From NCBI GenBank assembly GCA_963966185.1, contig CAWZYM010000243.1:32501-96500 (forward strand): DNA of 64,000 bases, read 5' to 3'. Of the stretch, positions 17,971 to 28,106 are shown piece after piece. Numbering within the stretch: the stretch's first letter is position 1; the number at the start of each line of letters is the position of its first letter. The DNA comes from Rhabditoides inermis. Its lineage: Eukaryota > Nematoda > Chromadorea > Rhabditida > Rhabditidae. The position numbers and the translations under genes are program-made. The notes beneath the pieces were generated by a model. That model was not told the DNA's origin and searched no databases. It saw nothing but the letters and a program-made list of their open reading frames with translations.

Positions 17971-20590
17971 AAGCGTTTTGGATCTTTGAAGATATACACG
18001 TTGTGTTGCACGAAATTGCACAACATGTGAAATGTCACGGATGGCATATAGGATCCAATCCGACTATACATGTGAGAGAAATCGGTCTGTAGTTTGAGAC
18101 AGATTCACGTGCGCCTTTTTTGAATAATGGTTTTACCCAAGCTTCTTTCCAAATAGACGGGATTTCTCTGACAGACATGGACATTGCAAAAAGAATCGTC
18201 AATGGAACCGATATGGAAGTTGCCGTACGTTTCAGAAACACGTTGTTAATACCATCTGGAGAAGTGTTATATTTCGAATCAAGTTTGGAAATGATTTTAT
18301 GAACTTCGAGAAGGGTAATATCAATCATATCAAGTGAATGAGGCAGTTTAGGCAAGTCAGCACCAGGTGGTGTGATGGAATCGCGATAAACTGATTCAAA
18401 ATAGTCAGCAAAGATCTCACATTTGTCCAGCGCATTGTGAATGAAAATATCATCGTGACAAATTGCGCCGATGCCACCGTCGGGATGCATTTTATTTCGA
18501 ACATCGCGATAGAAAGCTGATTTATTGCCATTAACGATCAATTTAGATTCACGCTTGCAATTCCAAGAAACTATTGCTTTACGTAGGCGACGTTGTGACC
18601 TATTAGAATCGATGGAGTGGGGTCTCGTTGATGAAAAGTTTAATGGCTTGTCGCTTCAGCTTAATTAGATAACGAGGTAATGGGCGGGGGCGTTTGTTAG
18701 CTGGAGCGACAAGCGGAATGTGAGCATCAATTATGTCATGTATGATTTCGTAAAACTTGGATGCAGCTTGTTCAACTGTTTTGCCAATAAAAACACGCGT
18801 CCAGCGAATAGAATCAATAGCATTGTTAATGGTATCCCAGTTTACATTTCTATAGTTTCGTACGAGATCAGGTTTGTGGTGTGCAGACATGTCTTCGACG
18901 CGCAATATGAATTCAACTGGCAGATGATCGCAGGTACTGAAGCGATGAAGTATGCGTGTTACAAGAGAGGAATTGTCGACAAGTATTATATCGAGAATAT
19001 TTGATTTTATGACGGTACGTTTAACCATGGTAGGTTTGTTTACCGTTTGAAACATTGAGTGTAAGCAAGCGAAATCCAAGAGCGATTTGTCAAAGGAGTC
19101 AAAAGCACGACCGCATTTCCAATCGAATGAAGGCGCATTAAAATCGCACTTGTTGTATAGTCAGGAAATGATTGAAGGCGCATTAAAATCGCCTAAAACA
19201 GTATGTGACCTGTTTTCGGAGTCAATAAGTGAGTCTAATTCAGAAATGAGCTGGAACCCTGTTCGTTTAATTTCGGGAGTAGAGCCGGGCGTACGGTAGC
19301 AAGCAATGAAGCGTATTGGTCTATCTAAGTGCAAATTATCAGAAGGGAAAACATCAAATGAGAGAATTTCGGAGAGATTGTTGATCGATGTTGACCTGAT
19401 TAGCTTAATAGAAATATTTGATTGATACAACGCCATTACACCCCCTGCATGAGTGAGCCAATCGGAACGCAAAATGGAATATCTACTTATCTACCACTCA
19501 GTGAGAGTGAAACGATTGATTCGTGTGGGCTGAGCCAGGTTTCGGTCAGTATAACAATCATGGGCTTTTCGGTGTTTAGAAGAAGTTCGAGTTCATATAG
19601 CTTGTTTTTGACCGAGCGCACGTTAATTAACAGAACCTTCGAAAATGGAATACGGACAGAGCTACCAGAATCAACATTATGACATTTTACAGTATCACAA
19701 TCACAATCTACAGAATCTACAAAAGGGGGAGCCACCTGCGCATAGAGAGGAGATTGATCTGGGGCCTGGCGAGCTCCCTAGGAGACGGCGGACACGTCCA
19801 TCGTCACGGCAGTGTCCGCGGCAGAAGAGAAAGCGGCAGTGTCCTCGGCGACACGCTTCGGCTCCTGGAAAGTGCCTCCGGCAGACTTGTCAGCAACCCG
19901 TTTAGACCCGCGAGTAGAAGAGAAAGAACGCGCAGTGGAACAGGAAGCGGCACGAGAGCGAGACGCGCGAGACTGCGAGCGCGCAGAGGCAGTGGTGACA
20001 GCGGTGACACGGCTACTCCTGGAGGCGGGGACGGTGGGCGGCACGAACTCAGAGACGAGTGGCAGAGGAGACGGGGCTGCGGAAGGCGACGTGTGATCCT
20101 TGAACTCGCGGGGGACACGCAGCTTGACGAGTCGGCAGTCGCGGACGACGAAGGCGACCTTGCCGGCAGACTCATTGAGGGACTTGGTCTGCCCCCGCAG
20201 GGCTCGGTCTTCTGCCAGTTCTTCCTCGGTGTAGTCTCGGCGAGCGTAGCGAAACTGTACGTTCTCCAGCGTACTTCACCTGTGCGAGTAAATGCCCGAA
20301 AGAAGACGATCTCGGAGCTGGCTCGTCTCCAGCTGGACCTTGATGATGCGGTTTCCCTTGGGCGGTCGGACAGCGGGGTGGCGGTGGCACGAGATCTTCC
20401 TCTGGCCGTACAGTTGGATCAGCTCCTCGTCACCGGTGGCGCGGACAAGCTCCCCGATGAGAAGTCGTCCTTGGAGGTCTCCTCGCCAGTCTTCTTCTCC
20501 TCCCTACCGACGATAACGGCGCGGGTCGCCTTGTCGAGTAACACGGAGCGAGCCGACTCCGAGTGCATCACGCGTGCCACACTCGAGTAG

Positions 20591-21164
20591 GTGAGCGTGG
20601 TAATTTGGGGCGAGCAGGCGGCAGGGGGCGAGTCGGTTCGAGGAGTTTCGAATATTTGTCATGTTTATCTTCTGTCTACCTTGTGGTATAATATGTACAA
20701 TATAGAATTCTCACGTAATTAGTGAGAGATTAATAATAAATACAAACTTTGTAATCACGGGTACTTAACGTGGTTGATGAATGAGTGTTCAAGACGAACA
20801 CGCGCATTTCATGAATAACAGGTAGATGATGTAAAGTGGTTCGAGGAGTTTCGAATATGGTGCATAGTGGCCTAAAATCCGGAGAAAAATCCGGACTGCA
20901 CTGATTGATTGATTGATTATAAAACTCAGTCAAACACCAGGGGGCGACAGTTATCCGCTGATCACTGATAAACATTTTTTTACTATTTTTTTAAGGAAAA
21001 TTTACAACTCTGTGACAGAGTCTGTCGTCAGTCACGACTTCGTGAATTGAAATTACTGATAATTTTTTACGAATTCATATTTTTACTAATAAATGAACGA
21101 GTTATGGCGACAGAGTTCGTTATATCGCACAACTATGCGGACATTGAATTTTCCTGCTCACATA
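20591..21164. other. Unassigned DNA with a 21-bp direct repeat and a LINE-like tail
   Basis: GGTTCGAGGAGTTTCGAATA is repeated (with one more T) at 20635-20655 and 20838-20858, like the TSD of a 182-bp insertion. At 20860-20929 a short plus-strand segment with a TCCGGA...TCCGGA hairpin ends in four GATT units, like a LINE or SINE 3' tail. Otherwise AT-rich with no gene. Confidence 0.5.
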
Positions 21165-22207
21165 CAACCGGGCGACTCGCCGCCGGGTTCGCGCCGACTC
21201 GCCTCCGAGTCGCCGCCGACAAAAGGGCGGGTACGCTCCGAGTCGCCTCCGACAAAAAACTGGCGCGAAGTTCAAATCGCTAAAGTTGGTATTTCTCACT
21301 ACGTTTTTCTAAGCGCAAATTTAAAACCGTCAAATGTATTTACGCTTGTAAATAAGTTAAAATATGCAAGCAAAAGATCTTGTGCGGCGGGTAACTACTA
21401 TATACTTATTTGGAGAAACTGTCGGCGCTCCACGCCACGTCGTGCACCCTGACATGTTGGGAGGCTGTTTGCCTGGGTACTACTAGGTCAGTGCGAGAGG
21501 TAACTGATGGTCATCTCCACCTTCGCCAACGTAAACATGATCGTCATCAACTCTCATCTACGTGGATGCAGAAGTACGAAGAAAGAAGACCAGCATCATC
21601 GTGTCTGCGCATGCGCCAACCGAAGATGCCGAGGCGAGGAGGTGGAGAGCGACAAGTTATTTGCCAGCCAACCAGCTAGCCAAGAAGCCTCTTTTGCGAC
21701 GCGAACATGAGAAGCATAGAGGGTCGCCACCTTCGCCGGCAAGTTCGTTAATGTCTGCCGTCGGCTAAATGCGGAGCTGCGGCGGATCCTGAAGGAGAAG
21801 GAAGAGGAGCGTGTGCGTTGTGGGATGGGCTGGTACTTCGACCACCAGCCGTGTCTGCTCCCGCCCTGCCACACGTCATCGCCCTGACTACACACACCTG
21901 TATGACAAATCCACCAGCCATCACCAACCATCCAATCAAGTGCCTGAAGTGTTTATGTGTGTTACATTTCCATCATACGTCTTGTCACGTATGCATACCT
22001 TGAAAGTGGTGCATTTCTTATAAAACATTACTAAAACACAAATAAAACATCGTTTCATCAAATTTGGCTTGAAACCACACGAAATCGGAGGATTGTCGGC
22101 GGCAAATCGGAGGCGACTCGCCGGCTCCCAAAGACGGCCCCGCCCACTTTGGGAGGGTGCCAAAGTGGGCGGGAACCGTGTTTTGTCGGAGGCGACTCGC
22201 ACGGTTG
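21165..22207. mobile_element. Probable TIR element, about 1.04 kb
   Basis: Ends CAACCGGGCGACTCGCC on the left and, as reverse complement, CAACCGTGCGAGTCGCC on the right, flanked by TA at 21163-21164 and 22208-22209. GAGTCGCCTCCGACAAAA units recur subterminally on both sides in opposite orientation. A perfect 14-bp hairpin lies at 22139-22173. No transposase was seen; a LINE endonuclease fragment sits inside. Confidence 0.5.
21500..21700 (+). mobile_element. RTE-like LINE endonuclease fragment
   Basis: A plus-strand frame contains VRRKKTSIIVSAHAPTEDAE, which matches the endonuclease segment of RTE-type LINEs (a Tyr/His-Ala-Pro-Thr motif preceded by a hydrophobic strand). It is short and frame-broken. 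Confidence 0.5.
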
Positions 22208-22209
22208 TA

Positions 22210-22495
22210 CGCTTGTGGCTGATCCCATTATTTCGACCACTAAGCGTTCATTTGCATTTCATTTCCGTAATACATCCACTTATCTCTATTAAAGCTCAAT
22301 TCACAAAACAACAACCACAAAGAATGAATGAACATGTTTATTTATGTACACAACAATGGGGGTCAGGGTAAGGGGATGTTGCACGTAGCTTGTTATTGAA
22401 ATCGACGTCTTCTCCTGATTGAAGCCAGTTTTCTTGACATGAAAATCTTGAGATGACGCGAAGCACATGACTGGACTTAAAATAACCTACACTCT
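22210..22495. other. AT-rich DNA with a probable minus-strand LINE tail
   Basis: GAATGAATGAAC next to TGTTTATTTATG at 22323-22345 looks like another minus-strand LINE 3' end. Nothing else was recognised. Confidence 0.35.
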
Positions 22496-22499
22496 CTCT

Positions 22500-22899
22500 G
22501 GCTCTGAGCCAACTTTTGTTTCCTCCCGAGTAGTAAACTATTGGAATAAGCTGGACCGTTCTACCGTTTGTTTATACAGTAAGAAAGAATTAAAAATTAC
22601 CCCTCAGAAGATTTCTTTTGCTTCACCCACTAGACGACCCCACTAGGCTTTAGTATATTGCGTGAGTACTATCATTGATTGTAGTGTCTCGTAGCAGGCT
22701 TTCCCTGCTCTCACCTTTCCGCCTGCTTCCTACCGGGAGCGCGTGTCTCACACAAGCACTTTGTGCCTCTGAGGGGCGCGCTGCAGTCTCGCGTTGTGGT
22801 GTGTGGACTTGGATTGCTCGACACATCGACCGACCAAACCATCCCCACTATCCTCATTCAGTGCTTGACTGTTTTATGGATAAACAATTATTATTATAA
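22500..22899 (+). mobile_element. LINE RT C-terminal fragment, plus strand
   Basis: A frame near 22515-22650 reads SSRVVNYWNKLDRSTV, the typical end of jockey/CR1-group RT proteins (R-V-V-N-x-W-N-x-L), followed by a stop. The segment ends at about 22899 in an ATTATTATTATAA tail. It is heavily 5'-truncated. Confidence 0.6.
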
Positions 22900-23466
22900 A
22901 GCGGTGGCGTAAAGATTGACGGGATGAGAGACAAATGAAAGGGGCGGAGTCGGTGTTGATTGGTCAATAACTGTATGAGTGGGCGGAAACTGCGCTCATT
23001 GGTCAAACACTTTTTACGCTGATTGGCCAAGCATTTGCTATCAGCCGGTACTGAATGGGTATACTTGGTTGAATACGAAAAATTGACGATTGCGGCATGT
23101 GCATGTTTCTTCAATGTATTGAACTGCAATATGCAATGAGCAGAGCTGTACGAGGATCGTTATTGTTAATGGGAGGCGGAGCGATGACGTCGCGGTGGCA
23201 AATCAAAGCAGTGATGACACGCAGGTCGGACGATGAGATCAGGCAGACGCGGAGAAACAGCTGAATGGATGGTGTTAGATGAGCTCATCACTGAGTGTGT
23301 AATACCTGTTGGGATCGGACAACGATGCGCAGGAAGAGGAAAAGAACAACGATAAGAAAAATGTAGACGCCAGCGACGAGAAGAAGCACACTAAAAAGAA
23401 ATGATCTCAGACTGGTCAACGTCAGTCGGATCGCCGAGACCCAGCTTCATGTAAAATGAGATCGTT
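22900..23466. other. Unassigned DNA
   Basis: No exon with convincing splice sites and no repeat recognised, apart from several ATTGGTC/GATTGGCC-like motifs near 22955-23030. Confidence 0.3.
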
Positions 23467-23545
23467 CATTTCAATTCAACATTATCCGGATTCGCATTAT
23501 GTGATCATAACTCTCGTCTACTAACTAGATCGATAGAACATAACT
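23467..23545 (-). mobile_element. 79-bp LINE 3' end with 8-bp TSD
   Basis: Carries the family 3' signature (TTCAACATTATCCGG, then GCATTATGTGATCATAACTC on the plus strand) and nothing more. The direct repeat AGATCGTT at 23459-23466 and 23546-23553 shows that it inserted as this tiny 5'-truncated piece. Confidence 0.8.
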
Positions 23546-24003
23546 AGATCGTTGCACAGCTGTAATCACAGTTACCACTCACTGAAAGGACTGCGTGATG
23601 GGGTGAGCAGCAGCGACGCCGAGCAGGACAAGTAGAGTGAAATGGACACGCACCGCGAAGAAATTCACGTGACTGGTTTGATAGTGAGAGAGTCTTCCAA
23701 TTTCGCAATCGCAGAGGGCGCGCGTCAATGGCATTCCTTCGAGTGAACAGAAGGATCAAAAGCATGTCCTTTTACGACATGCTACCGTGTATCTGTTCCA
23801 ACTACACTACGGTGGTCAGAAGAAAAGCAGAATGTTGAAGACAAATGATAATGAAATGTTAATTTATGATAATGAAATGATAGACTTGGCTTTTTATTCG
23901 AAAGGAATCAATACATGCGAATGCAACAATTTTGGATGGCCACTAGACGTTCAAGGAGAAAATAGATTAATGATACCAGCTCATAAACACATCTTGTTCT
24001 ACT
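23546..24003. other. Unassigned DNA with a small plus-strand ORF
   Basis: A 76-codon plus-strand ORF (23787-24017) with tandem NDNEM-like units is the only frame of note. No homology was recognised and it could be chance in AT-rich sequence. Confidence 0.25.
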
Positions 24004-24258
24004 CTATTTCATGTTGATCACACGGAACACGCGCTTCTTAATCTCCTCCCGCTCCTCCCTTGCCAAACGACGGTACAGACGCTGGGTGCTCCGGCGCTCT
24101 CTCTCCTCCCGTGCGCGCCGCTCCGCCCTGGCTGCTATGTTGGCCCTCTCGCGAATCTCCTGCTGCTCGTCCAACCATCGCTGATGCCTCTCAGCGATCC
24201 GCTGCGCCTGCTGTTCCTCAAACCACACCGCGTTTGCCTCCAAGTTCGTCATCTCCAC
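24004..24258 (-). CDS. Hypothetical charged coiled-coil fragment, 84 aa
   Basis: A minus-strand ORF from ATG to a stop, very rich in Arg, Glu and Gln with heptad-like spacing. It starts MEMTNLEANAVWFEEQQAQR and then carries AEERH-, REERE- and RR-type clusters. It could be an exon of a larger gene or part of a transposon protein. There is no obvious operon or promoter context and no family recognised. Confidence 0.35.
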   Translation of the reverse strand: MEMTNLEANAVWFEEQQAQRIAERHQRWLDEQQEIRERANIAARAERRAREERERRSTQRLYRRLAREEREEIKKRVFRVINMK

Positions 24259-24259
24259 A

Positions 24260-25025
24260 GAACTGAGACGGACCAGTCCGTGTCCGACTCGTCCTTCTAT
24301 TCTTTAATTCTCGGGGTTCTAGAAAAAAACAGCAAATAGGATATACTTTGAAAAGAGTTATCTCAATAGAAAAAAATGACAGACAGACAGACGCCATAAA
24401 AAATATCAATCACAAAGCGGGACAAAAATATTTTACTTACATGCAATCCGATGAGCAGTGGTTCTAGACGATTTCCGGTGTAGGCGGCTCACATTGACAT
24501 ATGCACAGTGACTGAATAGCTTCCCTGTCACTCGCTCGTATATGTACATATGGAATCATGCTCTACTTGCCTGTGGCATTCCCCGACTCTCCTGGTTTAA
24601 TTATGGCAAATGACGAGGTCAGTTTGCCATCTGCTTAATTGGATTCGGACAAACCAGCAGTAACCCTCCAAGACTCGCTACAGTATTCGATGCGATTTAA
24701 ACAAAACAAAAAAACGAGTTGCGAGTTGGTGATAGACAAACTGTGATAGCTGATACGTTTTAGCTTGGCGGCCTGCAAAGGAATGTGTTCACAAATTAAA
24801 AAAAAAACACTCCGCAAAGAGAGAGAGGGGGTGAGAGAGATGGAGAGAAATGTATAGGGGGAGAGAGGGGGGGGAGAGAGATAGAAGTCGAGCTCAATTG
24901 TCTTTTTCGCAATAATATGGAAAACTATAAAAAAGGTGCTGTAGCACCGCGAACATTGATCTTATCTCGCGAGTTCGAACCTCGCGCTCGGCGAATGTTT
25001 TGCCAAGACAAGCTATCAGGTCTGT
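24260..25025. other. Unassigned DNA with an isolated tRNA T-arm-like stem
   Basis: A GA-rich microsatellite lies at 24818-24890. At 24967-24986, CGCGAGTTCGAACCTCGCG is a perfect T-arm (5-bp stem, TTCGAAC loop), but no matching D arm or acceptor partner was found upstream, so it is a tRNA-like relic at best. Confidence 0.4.
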
Positions 25026-25166
25026 CTGCAAAATTAGCCGAGGGCCGATAATGCAGATGGTTCTGCCCTCTCTTTGTCTGCGATTCGTCTGTAAAATCGG
25101 CCCTGGGCTGATTTTACAGACTGTCTGAATTTCGCCTGCAAAATCGGCCCAGGGCCGATTCTGCAG
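25026..25166. repeat. Three tandem hairpins with related sequence
   Basis: Near-perfect inverted repeats at 25026-25056, 25088-25120 and 25136-25166, each of the form CTG(C/T)AAAATCGGCCC, short centre, GGGCCGATTTTGCAG-like. Differences between copies are partly compensated within the same hairpin. Confidence 0.7.
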
Positions 25167-25209
25167 ATGAGTTCTCGCTGCACTTCTGCAAAGTTGTCCA
25201 TGGGGTGTC

Positions 25210-25592
25210 CATGGGCCTATTTTACAATGCAAAGACAGAACACTTGGAAATTGATAGTTCGTTTCAATTTCGAACTATTTTACAATTCATTCACAGAATT
25301 TCAAGAGCGATTTTGCATCATAAGTTGTTAAATATCTACCATAGACAGTTTTGCAATTTCAGTCGCATCGCATTAGTTGCCGGTTTCAAAGTTCTCTATA
25401 ACTTTGCGAAAAAATCAAATGAACCCGACTTATAGAAAGAGAAGAGAGAGAGAGATAGGCAAGTGTAGGAAAGGTGACGTGTTGCAAACCGTTTATTTGA
25501 CAAAGTGATATACAAATCGAACACAACTCGAATGAATTTCTTGAGCAGACAATCTTTTCGTTCAGAAGCCAAACCCAGCACAGGAATAGCTG
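25210..25592. other. Unassigned DNA
   Basis: No gene recognised. A short GAGA run lies near 25435-25455. Confidence 0.3.
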
Positions 25593-26159
25593 ATGAAGTT
25601 CGATTTTGACTTGCTCGATTTTGACTTGGAACCCGACAGAGTTTATGAATATCTAAAACGTTTCAAAAGAAAATTATCATGTGGACCGGACGGCATTCCA
25701 AGTATTGTACTTCAGTCTTTGGCACTCGTTTTGGCTCTTCCTCTATCTATCTTATTCAAGGAAACCCTAAGTACTGGAAATATGCCACAACTGTGGAAAC
25801 AATCCATAGTAATTCCGGTTCACAAAAAGGACAATCCATCATTGGTAACAAATTATCGTCCGATATCTCTTACATGTACAAGCTGTAGGGTGTTTGAGAG
25901 GATACTTGTTTTGAAATGCGCACTCACTTTTGGGCAAATAATCTCATATCCCCACAACAACATGGTTTTCTCAATGGACGGTCGACCATTACGCAGATGG
26001 TTGATTATGTTTCCTATCTAGTAAAAGAGCTCGGAAAAAATAGAATCGTTGACAACATTCACCTGGATTTAGCAAAAGCTTTTGATACTGTATGTCATCG
26101 AAGATTATTGCAAATCTGCGAATCCTACGGGTTTGGTGGTGATCTTTTGCGGTGGTTAA

Positions 26160-26513
26160 AGGAACAGTGGCGACTTATTTCTGCCACAACCTGCTACAAC
26201 TCCTCATTTTCGCACGAGCAAAACATTTGGCGGTGACCGGAATCGAACTCGCGAAGATCGGTGTTCACAACGCAGCGCACATGCACTGAGCCAAGAAGCA
26301 AGTGACCGGGCGTTGTTTATTTGCGGTTATGTCTCCGACCCCAGTTTTTGCAGTGAAGCGTTGGCGGGAAATTCAAATTTTGAGCTGCATTCTTGGCATT
26401 GGCAGAATCGAAAGTTACGCAAAATCGTCGTTCTTTCGCAAAAATTGCAAATGTGTTAGGATAATATGATTTTTAATAATACTCCGAGTCGAAAATAAGT
26501 CGCCACTGTTGCT
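26160..26513. mobile_element. TTAA-target MITE with tRNA-like core (MITE3), 354 bp
   Basis: Terminal inverted repeats AGGAACAGTGGCGACTTATT and, in reverse complement at the right end, AAGCAACAGTGGCGACTTATT without its last base. They are flanked by TTAA at 26156-26159 and 26514-26517. TTAA targets are typical of piggyBac-type transposition. Removal with one TTAA restores the LINE-E RT frame. The interior holds a minus-strand tRNA-like sequence and no ORF. Confidence 0.88.
26231..26307 (-). ncRNA. tRNA-like sequence inside MITE3
   Basis: The minus strand has TGGCTCAGTGCATGTGCGC (A box and D arm) and GAGTTCGATTCC (B box and T loop) at tRNA spacing. The acceptor stem does not pair, so it is a derived relic. 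Confidence 0.6.
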
Positions 26514-27056
26514 TTAACAAAGTACTTGATCGGTAGACAACAACGAGTACGGATAAATGATTCGCTGTCTGACTGGCTAGAGGTTCTGTCTGGTGTGCCT
26601 CAGGGAAGTGTGGTTGGTCCCCTTATGTTCCTGCTGTATGTAAATGACATCGAAGATTTTATTGAAAACTGTCATTTTCTGATGTATGCTGATGACCTAA
26701 AACTATATCTTTCCTCTGGTACACCAGGTTTCGAAATAAAACTTGAATTAGCCCTACATGTCATCTCGAATTTCTTCAAACATAGGCAGATGACACTTTC
26801 AGTTTCCAAGTGCGAATGTATGCATTTCGGAAAACAGAATCCGAAGAAAACCTATACATGCGAAGGGCAGTCTTTAGATCAGTCACTAACATCAGAAACT
26901 TAGGTATTCAATTGAACGTCATTTATCGAAACAAATACGAAAAGCTTCCGCTTTATCAACTCTTGTTCCCAAAACCTTCTCTTATTCTCAAGACCTATTT
27001 AAAAACTTCTATATGTACAAAATACGACCCATACTAGAGTATGGTAGTGAAGTGTT

Positions 27057-27720
27057 ATGTCATATCCACATATACAAAATTTATATAATTCTTCTGCTTT
27101 CTCCTCTCGTGGTATACAATTTAAATACATTGATTGGCAAACAGACGTGATTGTTCGATTGTTCAATACATACATTTCGAACAATTTTTTTTTGAATAAC
27201 CAGCCGTTTTCAGAAAACATGTGGGTAGGCGTTATTCAAGAGATCGTTTCCATATTTCTTCTTTTTTGCAATGTTTTCTGTCTCCGACTCATACTTTCTT
27301 CTAAAACCACTCGTCGTAATCCGACGTTGATTCTACTCGTTGGTTTGTTAATCGGAGAATTCATTGACCTCATCGGAAAAATAAGCATCGATTTACCTTC
27401 TCAAATTGCTGTAAGACCTTTATCAGGTATGTTGAAGTTGATATTTGAATTGAATGCAGGACTTTTCAAAGTGCCCGCATATTTCGCCCTTTTCTGTTCT
27501 CAATATTCACGGATGGTACGCATCTATATTAATTTATCCGGTTGGTGAAAATTTCTGATTTTTTTCCCAATGGAAAAATTGCATTTGATCTCACTTCTCA
27601 ACGTTTTTGCGGTTTTCTACCCGCAGTACTATCGACTCATGCAAGTTTCTAGAATGGTTGCATACGTGATAAGCTGCCACGTTGTTGCTTTCGGTATGCA
27701 AACTGAAACAACTTTTCGTT
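27057..27720 (+). pseudogene. Nematode serpentine (chemoreceptor-like) GPCR fragment
   Basis: The plus-strand frame has hydrophobic helices at about 27225-27300 (VGVIQEIVSIFLLFCNVFCL), 27325-27400 (NPTLILLVGLLIGEFIDLIG) and 27450-27520 (helix 3-like, ending YSRMVRIYI). After an in-frame TGA at 27546-27548 the same frame continues with LLNVFAVFYPQYYRLM and a fourth helix (VAYVISCHVVAFGM). The order and the N-x-F-A-V-F-Y-P motif fit nematode chemosensory receptors; the subfamily is not assigned. Alternative introns around the stop do not keep the frame, so it reads as a pseudogene. The C-terminal helices are not seen. Confidence 0.6.
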
Positions 27721-28106
27721 TTAGTGATTGGCCTCTTGTACGCGATTCCGAAGTGCAGCTTCTATTTGAAGCTAGGAGGAGACAGTATTTACTGGACTGT
27801 GAACATAGGCGAGCAAGTGTTCTATCTCGATTAGCTGGAGACGTCCAATCTGTGGGCACAGGTGGGATGCGAACCTTACTTCGCGGATCGAACTGTTCGC
27901 TCATAGGTTGTGGTGTTGGTGTGTCTGACCGCTGTCGGATTTGCTGTTGTCTACCGTCTCTCGCGACTGCGTCTCCAAAAAACACGCACTAAAATACCAC
28001 CAGAAGTGAGTCGTACTTTGTATTGTATGTACTGTGTTTGATCTGTTTCCACTTCATTTCTCAAAAGTCAATGTAATTCACATGTCGAAATCAAGTGCCA
28101 ACTTCA
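27721..28106. other. Unassigned DNA before the satellite
   Basis: Contains GGTTCGCATCC (a near-B box) on the minus strand near 27867, with no A box. No gene recognised. Confidence 0.35.

Larger units (their letters stand above)
17602..18066. mobile_element. TA-target MITE with inverted tRNA-like pair (MITE2), 465 bp
   Basis: Long terminal inverted repeats begin TAGTCGG(T/A)TTGGATCC and extend at least 50 bp (ATATGCCATCCGTGACATTT on the left). TA dinucleotides flank it at 17600-17601 and 18067-18068. Removing the element with one TA restores the reading frame of LINE-B RT exactly, which proves the boundaries. TA target choice fits Tc1/mariner-type mobilisation. Each arm carries a tRNA-like sequence with A and B boxes. 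There is no coding capacity. Confidence 0.9.
16479..20590 (-). mobile_element. LINE-B: degenerate two-ORF non-LTR retrotransposon
   Basis: Minus strand, 5' end on the right near 20590. ORF1 remnants span about 20580-19745, with one in-frame TGA near 20283 and frame breaks; the C-terminal part resembles ORF1 of LINE2 (LNESAGKVAFVVRDCRLVKL). The endonuclease starts at 19735 (INVRSVKNKLYE, TETWLSP) and continues in other frames (LGDFNAPS near 19170, CDHLPVEF near 18910). RT runs 18541-18067 (NYRPISLTC), resumes at 17601 (FRKNRSTNAQLI, YFDFKKAFDTIN) and 17214-16840 (YALYADDLKIYF). The C-terminal part is 16679-16479, continued at 4463-4306. It is interrupted by MITE2 and Gypsy1. Several frameshifts show that it is dead. 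Confidence 0.85.
25593..27060 (+). mobile_element. LINE-E: 5'-truncated RT fragment interrupted by MITE3
   Basis: Plus-strand RT. The first frame has SCGPDGIPSIVLQSL and NYRPISLTCTS (25593 to about 25900). A frame change leads to LISPQQHGFLNGRSTITQ and HLDLAKAFDTVCHRRLL (25916-26155). After MITE3, from 26518 it continues with SGVPQGSVVGPLMFLLYVND and MYADDLKLYL, then a further frame break near 26890 and RPILEYGSEVLC near 27030. The motif set fits the jockey/CR1 group. The catalytic ADD is present but at least two frameshifts make it non-functional. There is no endonuclease domain upstream. Confidence 0.85.

Noticed and set aside
19679..20590. 303-codon plus-strand ORF
   Set aside because: It lies antisense to the LINE-B ORF1 remnant, whose C-terminal part matches LINE2 ORF1 in style.
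27850..27900. Minus-strand tRNA gene
   Set aside because: Only a near-B box (GGTTCGCATCC) was seen; there is no A box at tRNA distance.
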